Notes under the pieces: model-generated | The model's database searches: none | Told to the model about the DNA's origin: nothing | What the model saw: only the letters and a program-made list of their open reading frames with translations | Made by a program: the position numbers and the translations under genes | Shown: positions 6,788 to 11,946 of the stretch, piece by piece | Layout: the number at the start of each line of letters is the position of its first letter | How positions within the stretch are numbered: the stretch's first letter is position 1 | DNA from: Nitriliruptoraceae bacterium | GTDB lineage: Bacteria > Actinomycetota > Nitriliruptoria > Nitriliruptorales > Nitriliruptoraceae | Length of the DNA stretch: 19,517 nt | Assembly: GCA_003554005.1 (NCBI GenBank) | Contig: PWEU01000262.1 | Location: forward strand, 1 to 19,517 | Reading direction: 5' to 3'

Positions 6788-7939
6788 TCAGTACAGGAAC
6801 ATCGGTTTGCCGGCGACCTGGCGGACCTTGGGTCGGTAGGCGTCGACGTCGTACAGCGCATCGACGTCGACCCGGCGCGCGCCCGAGCCGGTCACGGTGA
6901 TGGGGACGTTGGTGTAGGTGCCGCTGCGCAGCGCCACCATGCGACCCTTCTCACCGTCGACCGCCAGGTCGGCTGCCATCACGGCGAAGTTGGTGGCGAC
7001 CATGAGGTCGAGTGAGTCCGGGCGGCCCGAGCGCATCAGGTAGCCGAGCTGTTGGACGATGATGTCCTCACCGGTCAGCTGCTTGATCATCTCACCGGTG
7101 GTCTGCCCGATACCACCGAGCTTGCGGTGGCCGAAGGCGTCCTCTTCACCGGAGAGGTGGATGTCCCCACCGGTGGAGGTCGCGCCCTCCGAGATGGTCA
7201 CCATCGAGTAGTGGGAGGGGCTGCGGCGCTTGTCCTCCATCAGCAGCGCAGCCAGCCGCTCGGGATCGAAGGGGACCTCGGAGATGATGGCGCGGTCCAC
7301 CGAGGCGAGGTAGGCGCTGATCAGCGATGTCTCGCCGGAGTACCGGCCGAACAGTTCCACGACGGCGATCCGCTCGTGGGAGCCGGTCGAGGTCCTCAGC
7401 TGGTGGATGAACTCCACCGACCTGGTCACGGCGGTGGAGAACCCGATGCAGTAGTCCGTCCCGTGGACGTCGTTGTCCATCGTCTTCGGGATGGCGACGA
7501 CGGGGAAGCCCTCCTCGTGCAGGCGCAGGGCGTAGGACAGCGTGTCGTCGCCACCGATCGGGATCATCGCATCGATGTTGAGGTGGTCGAGCACCCGCAG
7601 GGTGTGGGCCGTGAAGTCGTGGGGGCCCTCACCCAGAGCCTCGTCGCGCAGGAAGGGCGGGACCTCCTTGTCGCGGACCCGCTGCGGGTTGGTCCGCGAG
7701 GTGTGCAGGAAGGTGCCGCCCGTACGGTCGATCTTGCGGACGACGTCCTGGCTCAGCGGGATCACGTGGCGCTCGCTCGAGCCCTCCGGATCGTCGAGGT
7801 CGTACTCGAGCAGCCCGGCCCAGCCGCGTCGCAGACCGATGACCTCGTGGCCGTCGTCGATGACGCGGTCGACGACCGCCTTGATGCAGGGATTGAGGCC
7901 GGGGACGTCGCCGCCGCCGGTCAGGATGCCGATCCTCAC
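6788..7939 (-). CDS. pfp: 6-phosphofructokinase, group III, probably pyrophosphate-dependent
   Basis: 383 residues of the PfkA superfamily. It phosphorylates fructose-6-P at C1 in the cytoplasm. Motifs: LTGGGDVPGLN (6-16), IGGDDTLSYA (128-137), PKTMDNDVHGTDYCIGFSTA (151-170, catalytic base Asp155), ELFGRYSG (195-202) and LGYLMRSGRPDSLD. In this superfamily the residues equivalent to E. coli 104 and 124 decide the donor: Gly/Gly in ATP enzymes, Asp/Lys in pyrophosphate enzymes. Here they are Asp (GGDD) and Lys (PKT), so pyrophosphate is predicted and the reaction would be reversible. Start is GTG 7937-7939 with GGAGG 7 bases upstream. It is divergent from the TauE/SafE gene. A second phosphofructokinase of another type begins at 11947. 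Confidence 0.92.
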   Translation of the reverse strand: MRIGILTGGGDVPGLNPCIKAVVDRVIDDGHEVIGLRRGWAGLLEYDLDDPEGSSERHVIPLSQDVVRKIDRTGGTFLHTSRTNPQRVRDKEVPPFLRDEALGEGPHDFTAHTLRVLDHLNIDAMIPIGGDDTLSYALRLHEEGFPVVAIPKTMDNDVHGTDYCIGFSTAVTRSVEFIHQLRTSTGSHERIAVVELFGRYSGETSLISAYLASVDRAIISEVPFDPERLAALLMEDKRRSPSHYSMVTISEGATSTGGDIHLSGEEDAFGHRKLGGIGQTTGEMIKQLTGEDIIVQQLGYLMRSGRPDSLDLMVATNFAVMAADLAVDGEKGRMVALRSGTYTNVPITVTGSGARRVDVDALYDVDAYRPKVRQVAGKPMFLY

Positions 7940-7971
7940 GTGGGTTCCTCCATGGGGTGCGTTGACCCTCG

Positions 7972-7977
7972 ACGCTA
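7972..7977 (-). promoter_or_regulatory. Possible -10 box (TAGCGT) for the PPi-type phosphofructokinase
   Basis: TAGCGT on the minus strand predicts a start near 7965 and a 25-nt leader with the GGAGG site. The -35 zone (about 7995-8000, TGCCGG) is weak and falls between the two copies of the 14-bp repeat, as expected of a regulated promoter. Confidence 0.33.
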
Positions 7978-7986
7978 GCGGGCGAT

Positions 7987-8014
7987 GGGACGTCCCGGCA
8001 GGGACGTCGCGGCC
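7987..8014. repeat. Tandem 14-bp repeat, candidate operator
   Basis: GGGACGTCCCGGCA is followed directly by GGGACGTCGCGGCC (12 of 14 bases equal). The first copy contains the perfect palindrome GGGACGTCCC. Placement over the -35 zone of the phosphofructokinase promoter, in a divergent gap, suggests a repressor or activator site; the regulator is not known. Confidence 0.4.
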
Positions 8015-8116
8015 CCTACGCTACGGCCCCTCGCCAGAGCAGTTGGTCGCCGACGCGAACGGGTGACGGGTGTGCCCAGGACGGCCGAGGTCACCGGGAC
8101 CGTGAGGACGAGTGAC

Positions 8117-8890
8117 GTGCTGTCGTCGATGGAGGTGCTCGCGGGGACCCTCGGTGCGCTGGCGGTGTCGATCGGCGTCGTGGGCCTGGTGCTGGTGGTG
8201 ACCGCGGCGGTCCTCGGTGGGGTCGCGCAATCGATCGTCGGTTTCGGTGCGGCGTTCGCGACCGTGCCGGCGCTGGCGCTCACCGCCCCGGAGCTGCTCC
8301 CGGGTGCCATGCTGGTCGCCGCCCTGCCGCTCTCGGTCACGATGGCGATCGTGGGACGAGGCGAGCTGGACCGGCCCTCCGCCAACCGGCTGATGCTGGG
8401 GCGGGTCCCGGGGATCGTGATCGGCACCGGGATCGTGGTGGTGGTCGACGTGCGTTGGTTGACGGCGCTGGTCGCCGTGGTCCTGCTCGCTGCGGTCGCG
8501 GCCGCGGCAGGGGGCTGGCGGTTGGAGGTCACCCCGGGCCGGGAGGTCGCGGCCGGCGTGGTCTCCGGCGTGACCGGCGCCGCGACGGCCCTGGGTGGTC
8601 CGCCGATCGCCCTGCTGTACCGCGATCGTGATCCGGCGGTGGTGCGACCGACCCTGGGGTTGGTGTGGGCGGTCGGCATCGTGCTGACCCTGGTGGGCCT
8701 GGCTGGCGTGGGCTCGTTCACCCGCACCCAGGCGCTGGTCGGCGTCCTGCTGTCCGCGCTGCTGCTGGCCGGACTGCTGCTGAGCCGGCCGCTGCTGCGC
8801 ATCCTGTCACCCCAGCGCGTGCGGACTGGTGTCCTGTGGTGGGCCGGGGTGGGTGGCGTCGCGGCACTGGTGCGGGTGATCGCCGGCTGA
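8117..8890 (+). CDS. TauE/SafE (TSUP) family membrane protein
   Basis: About 257 residues, nearly all hydrophobic, with roughly eight membrane segments in two homologous halves. The first half carries the TSUP signature GVAQSIVGFGAAFATVPAL; the second repeats it as GVVSGVTGAATALGGPPIAL. Family members move organic sulfonates, sulfite or other small anions across the cytoplasmic membrane. The substrate cannot be deduced. The start is uncertain: GTG 8117 is preceded by GAGGACGAG, but ATG 8129 and upstream GTGs at 8102, 8072 and 8063 are in frame; residues before about 8117 do not look like part of the family. It is followed by two strong hairpins. Confidence 0.8.
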   Translation: MLSSMEVLAGTLGALAVSIGVVGLVLVVTAAVLGGVAQSIVGFGAAFATVPALALTAPELLPGAMLVAALPLSVTMAIVGRGELDRPSANRLMLGRVPGIVIGTGIVVVVDVRWLTALVAVVLLAAVAAAAGGWRLEVTPGREVAAGVVSGVTGAATALGGPPIALLYRDRDPAVVRPTLGLVWAVGIVLTLVGLAGVGSFTRTQALVGVLLSALLLAGLLLSRPLLRILSPQRVRTGVLWWAGVGGVAALVRVIAG

Positions 8891-8904
8891 CGCGCCCTGA
8901 CACG

Positions 8905-8948
8905 CGCGAACGCCCCGGCGTCCGTCTCAGGACCTCCGGGGCGTCGCG
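8905..8948 (+). terminator. Terminator-like hairpin 1 after the TauE/SafE gene
   Basis: ACGCCCCGG (8910-8918) pairs perfectly with CCGGGGCGT (8936-8944). Inside the loop GTCC (8920-8923) can pair with GGAC (8930-8933), and outside CGCG extends the stem with one bulge. It begins 15 bp after the stop. Confidence 0.55.
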
Positions 8949-8950
8949 TC

Positions 8951-8983
8951 GTGTTCCACAGCTCCACTCGGGTGGTGGAACAC
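8951..8983. terminator. Terminator-like hairpin 2 (tandem)
   Basis: GTGTTCCAC (8951-8959) is matched perfectly by GTGGAACAC (8975-8983), with an inner CAC-TCGG-GTG stem in the loop. It follows hairpin 1 by 2 bases, giving a double stem-loop. Confidence 0.5.
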
Positions 8984-9744
8984 CGGCTCGTCGTCCTGAC
9001 CACTCCATCCCCTCTCGGGGGCAGGTCGGTCGGGCCGGCGACCACCCGGCGGACCGGGCGGCGGGCTTCACCCGAAGGTGTGACCCAGCCGTCGGTGGCC
9101 GCTGCACCGTGTCCGAGCACGGCACCCGTCACCACCTCGGATCGGGACGTCGGGTGCCCTCACGAGCACCTGCCGTACCTCACCGTCGCGAGCGAGGTGG
9201 TCCGCTGGGGACCTCCGTCGTGACCGCCGCGCCGTGCGGGTCGCCACCCGGAGGTGGCCACGTCGCTCGGGCCGCAGCCCCGCCCATCCTCGCGGACGAG
9301 CGTCTCGTCAGTGTCACCCGCTGCGTCGGGTGCCACCACCACCTCGGCGGTACAGCACCGCTGTGGCTCAACGGTCGGCCTCTCGGCCTTCCGCTCGGTG
9401 GCTCACCCCTCGCGGGGTTCGACCGATGCGTTGCCGTCACGTTCCGGGGTCCACATCGGCGGGCCGGAGCCCTCCACCTGCACCCGGTTGCCCCTGTACG
9501 AAGCTCCTGGGTGTCCGACCGGGGATCCGCAGTCCGTTCCCGACCGGCGAGAGCGAACCTACGCCGCTCGCACCGCCGATGTCCAGGGGGAACCCGCAAG
9601 TCACAGGATGTCCACCGGTCGTCCCCAAGCTGTCCCCAGGAGGTGGGTGGCCACGCGCGCACATCACCTCGCAGAGCGCGCTTCCCGGGCCGTGCTCCGC
9701 CTGCCGGCGCGGGGTCGGCTCCGTGTCTCGGGGGTTCCTGGCAG
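8984..9744. other. Gene-free stretch rich in short stem-loops
   Basis: No open frame here has a ribosome site, recognisable domain or consistent G/C third-position bias, on either strand. The stretch instead holds compact hairpins: CCCC-TCTC-GGGG (9009-9020), GCCACC-CGGA-GGTGGC (9243-9258), GACGAG-CGT-CTCGTC (9295-9309), GGCC-TCTC-GGCC (9377-9388) and CCCC-TCGC-GGGG (9406-9417). The 11-mer CGTCGGGTGCC occurs twice (near 9149 and 9325). It could be a structured RNA, a decayed gene or simple spacer; I found none of the conserved cores of RNase P RNA, tmRNA or SRP RNA. Confidence 0.4.
9607..9639. repeat. Three phased 11-bp repeats upstream of the AAA ATPase gene
   Basis: GATGTCCACCG, GTCGTCCCCAA and GCTGTCCCCAG follow each other without gaps, placing GTCC on the same helix face at 9610, 9621 and 9632. 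They lie about 105 bp before the putative -10 box of the ATPase gene. They resemble degenerate DnaA boxes or a multimeric activator site; neither is established. Confidence 0.35.
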
Positions 9745-9750
9745 TAGCAT
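9745..9750 (+). promoter_or_regulatory. Possible -10 box (TAGCAT) for the AAA ATPase gene
   Basis: TAGCAT predicts a start near 9757 and a 22-nt leader holding the GGGGAG site in front of GTG 9779. This supports the GTG rather than the ATGs at 9749/9752. Confidence 0.35.
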
Positions 9751-9778
9751 GATGAGCTCGCGAGCCATGGGGAGATGG

Positions 9779-10945
9779 GTGCCCAACCCCTTCGACGACC
9801 TCACCATCGGTGGGGGTGCGCTGGCGGCCGCCGCGAACCCCTTCCGGCCCGGTATGGGCCGGATCCCGCCGGACTTCGGAGGTCGTGAGGACGCGCTGCT
9901 GCGCGCCCGCATCGTCGTGGAGCAGTTGGCGGCCTCGGTCGCGCCGGAGTTCGTGCTCTACCGCGGGGTGCGGGGGGTCGGCAAGACCGCGCTCCTGGCC
10001 TACGTGCGCCAGCGAGCCCGGGAGCTCTCTCTGGCGACGATCCACGTGGAGGCCGACCGCGACGACACGGAGCTCGCCCGGGCGACCGCCGTGCTGTTCC
10101 GCGGGTTGGAGGAACTGGTCGCATCGGAACCGGCAGTCAGCCTCGCTGGGCTGGCCACGGTGCGAGCTGGCTCGCGCGGTCCCGAGCTCGCCGGGCGCGC
10201 CGACGCCCAGCGCTTCGAGGGCCTGATCGGTGATCTCGCCGAGCTCGCCGGGCGCTCCTCCCATGGGGTGCTGCTGACGATCGACGAGGTCCACGAGGCC
10301 GGCGACGTCCTGCTGGGGCCGCTGCTGCGAGCGTCCCATGCTGCGGCCCAGGACGACCGCCCCTTCGGGGTGCTGCTCTCGGGGCTACCGACGGCGGCCG
10401 AGAACCTGTTCGACGAGGGCCAGACCTACACGGAGCGGTTGGCGCGCGTCGACCTCGGCCTGCTGGACCGGGCCGGCACCGCCGAGGCGATCCGTCGCCC
10501 CTTCGACCGCGTCGCCGGCGCGTCGGTCGACGCCGCCGTCCTCGAAGCGGTCCACGACGCTTCGGGCGGTTACCCCTGGTTCGTCCAGCTGTGGGGCGAG
10601 GCGCTGTGGGACCTCGCCACCGACCCCCTGCGCATCGAGCTGCCCGTTGCCAGGGCCGCCGGCGCCAGGGTGCGGGTCCGGGGGGACGACTTCTACGCGA
10701 CCCGGTGGCGCCGCGTGCCATCGGGGCGCGCCCAGCTGCTGGTCCAGGCCCTGGCCGAGCAGGGTGGAGAGGCGGCCATGGGTGACCTGCTCGACGTCGT
10801 CGACATCACGCACCAGGCCGCTTCACCCGCGCGCCGCTCCCTGTTGGACCTCGGTATCTGTTGGGCGCCCCAGCGCGGCCGCCTGGCCTTCAGCGTGCCG
10901 GGGTTCGAACGCTGGGTGCTGGCCACCCGGCCCGCGGAGGTGTGA
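9779..10945 (+). CDS. AAA-family ATPase (AAA_16/Orc-like)
   Basis: 388 residues. NPFRPGMGRIPPDFGGREDALL (in two parts, 20-41) introduces the domain, followed by Walker A GVRGVGKT (63-70) and Walker B VLLTIDE (164-170), then a lid region and a C-terminal helical, probably winged-helix part (about 310-388) that ends SVPGFERWVLATR. This arrangement is that of AAA_16/Orc-Cdc6-like ATPases found beside STAND or toxin-type proteins and as stand-alone genes in actinomycetes; the cellular role is unknown. GTG 9779 has GGGGAG upstream; ATG 9749, 9752 and 9767 are alternatives, and the longer open frame back to 9254 has no homology-like content. It precedes the zincin gene by 72 bp on the same strand. 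Confidence 0.78.
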   Translation: MPNPFDDLTIGGGALAAAANPFRPGMGRIPPDFGGREDALLRARIVVEQLAASVAPEFVLYRGVRGVGKTALLAYVRQRARELSLATIHVEADRDDTELARATAVLFRGLEELVASEPAVSLAGLATVRAGSRGPELAGRADAQRFEGLIGDLAELAGRSSHGVLLTIDEVHEAGDVLLGPLLRASHAAAQDDRPFGVLLSGLPTAAENLFDEGQTYTERLARVDLGLLDRAGTAEAIRRPFDRVAGASVDAAVLEAVHDASGGYPWFVQLWGEALWDLATDPLRIELPVARAAGARVRVRGDDFYATRWRRVPSGRAQLLVQALAEQGGEAAMGDLLDVVDITHQAASPARRSLLDLGICWAPQRGRLAFSVPGFERWVLATRPAEV

Positions 10946-11004
10946 GACCGCGGGGGTGGCCGTCCTCCGGGTGGCCCCGTCCTCCGGCGCCAGACACCGC
11001 CGCC

Positions 11005-11010
11005 TAGCCT
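11005..11010 (+). promoter_or_regulatory. -10 box (TAGCCT) suggesting a leaderless transcript
   Basis: TAGCCT ends 7 bases before ATG 11018, the spacing expected when transcription begins at the A of the start codon. No ribosome site precedes this ATG, which fits leaderless translation, common in actinomycetes. Confidence 0.4.
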
Positions 11011-11017
11011 TGACGTG

Positions 11018-11362
11018 ATGGACGCCGTCGAGATGTCACGTTTCGAGCAGCTGGTGGGGCAGGCCATGGACGCCGTGCCCGACGAGCTGTGGGCGCAGTT
11101 CGACAACGTGGTCGTGCTGGTCGACGACACCCACGACGAGGAGCCCGACCTGCTGGGTGTGTACGAGGGCATCCCCCTGACCGAGCGCGAGGACTACGGC
11201 GGGGCCACCCCCGACGTGATCAGGATCTTCCGGCTGCCGCTGTGCGCGCTCGCCGAGGACGAGGAGCACCTCGTCGAGGAGGTCTACGTCACCGTGGTCC
11301 ACGAGTTCGCCCACCACCTCGGCATCGACGACGATCGGCTCCACCAACTCGGCTGGGCCTGA
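11018..11362 (+). CDS. Small zinc metallopeptidase-like protein (Zincin_1 family)
   Basis: 114 residues matching the minimal zincin family found across actinobacteria. The N-terminus VEMSRFEQLVGQAMDAVPDE is typical; the C-terminus has VVHEFAHHLGIDDDRLHQLG, that is HExxH followed by a downstream Asp/His ligand and the family's ERLHELG-like end. It is cytoplasmic, with no signal peptide. Protease activity is inferred from the motif only; no substrate is known. ATG 11018 fits a leaderless start; GTG 11015 and ATG 11033 are also in frame. It lies between the AAA ATPase gene and methylglyoxal synthase, 72 bp from each. Confidence 0.82.
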   Translation: MDAVEMSRFEQLVGQAMDAVPDELWAQFDNVVVLVDDTHDEEPDLLGVYEGIPLTEREDYGGATPDVIRIFRLPLCALAEDEEHLVEEVYVTVVHEFAHHLGIDDDRLHQLGWA

Positions 11363-11434
11363 CGATCCGCACGCGCCGGACCCGTGACGACCCCAGCACC
11401 CGACCACCGACCGACACCGAACCGGGAGAGCCGC

Positions 11435-11929
11435 ATGGCCCCGCAGCCGCCGCTGCGCACGATCGCCCTGGTGGCCCACGACGGCCAGAAGGCGGATCTG
11501 CTCGCGTGGGCCCGCCACAACCGGGAGGTCCTGGCCGGGCACCGTCTCGTCGCCACCGGCACCACCGGGCAGCTCCTCGCGGATGAGCTCGGCCTCGAGG
11601 TGCTGCGCCTGGAGAGCGGACCGCTGGGTGGTGACATGCAGTTGGGCGCGATGATCGCCGAGGGCGGGGTGGACGTGCTGGTGTTCCTGTGGGACCCCTT
11701 GTCGGCCCAGCCCCACGAACCGGACGTCCGGGCCCTGCTGCGGATGGCCACGTTGTGGAACGTCCCGGTCGCCAGCAACCGGGCCACCGCCGATCTGCTG
11801 GTGACCTCCCCACTGTTGACCGACCCCGTCTACGTCCGGCAGGTTCCGGACCACGCGACCCACCGTGACCGCCTGCTGGCCAGGGGTGAGGGCCGGACAG
11901 CACCGCCACGCGCCCCCGCCCTTGCCTGA
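11435..11929 (+). CDS. mgsA: Methylglyoxal synthase
   Basis: 164 residues, close to the family norm with a short Pro/Ala-rich tail. The enzyme converts dihydroxyacetone phosphate to methylglyoxal and phosphate, the entry to the bypass that drains upper glycolysis when phosphate is short. Seen: IALVAHDGQKADLL (10-23), ATGTTG (40-45, phosphate binding), SGPLGGDMQ (61-69; Asp67 matches the catalytic Asp71 of E. coli), FLWDPLSAQPHEPDVRALLR (84-103, second active-site Asp and His) and WNVPVASNRATADLL (108-122). ATG 11435 has GGGAG 6 bases upstream. Only 17 bp separate it from the duplicated phosphofructokinase, so the two are very likely one operon. Confidence 0.95.
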   Translation: MAPQPPLRTIALVAHDGQKADLLAWARHNREVLAGHRLVATGTTGQLLADELGLEVLRLESGPLGGDMQLGAMIAEGGVDVLVFLWDPLSAQPHEPDVRALLRMATLWNVPVASNRATADLLVTSPLLTDPVYVRQVPDHATHRDRLLARGEGRTAPPRAPALA

Positions 11930-11946
11930 CGACCCGGAGGAAACCG

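Noticed and set aside
7052..7978. 308-codon plus-strand frame opposite the PPi-type phosphofructokinase
   Set aside because: Antisense of a strongly conserved enzyme; typical GC-rich open shadow.
7975..9135. 386-codon minus-strand frame opposite the TauE/SafE gene
   Set aside because: Ala/Thr/Pro/Arg-rich antisense shadow of a clear membrane protein gene, running through the terminator hairpins.
9607..9639. A chromosomal replication origin
   Set aside because: Only three poor DnaA-box-like units, no AT-rich unwinding segment and no dnaA, dnaN or rpmH nearby.
9254..9778. Upstream extension of the AAA ATPase frame
   Set aside because: Ser/Thr/Arg-rich composition with no domain, no ribosome site and a better GTG start with SD and -10 box at 9779.
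8891..9778. RNase P RNA, tmRNA, SRP RNA or a tRNA in the gene-free stretch
   Set aside because: None of the conserved cores (GAGGAAAGTCC, the tmRNA T-arm end, the SRP GGAAGG loop) is present on either strand; CGGGGTTCGACC at 9413 resembles a T-arm but has no matching 3' arm.
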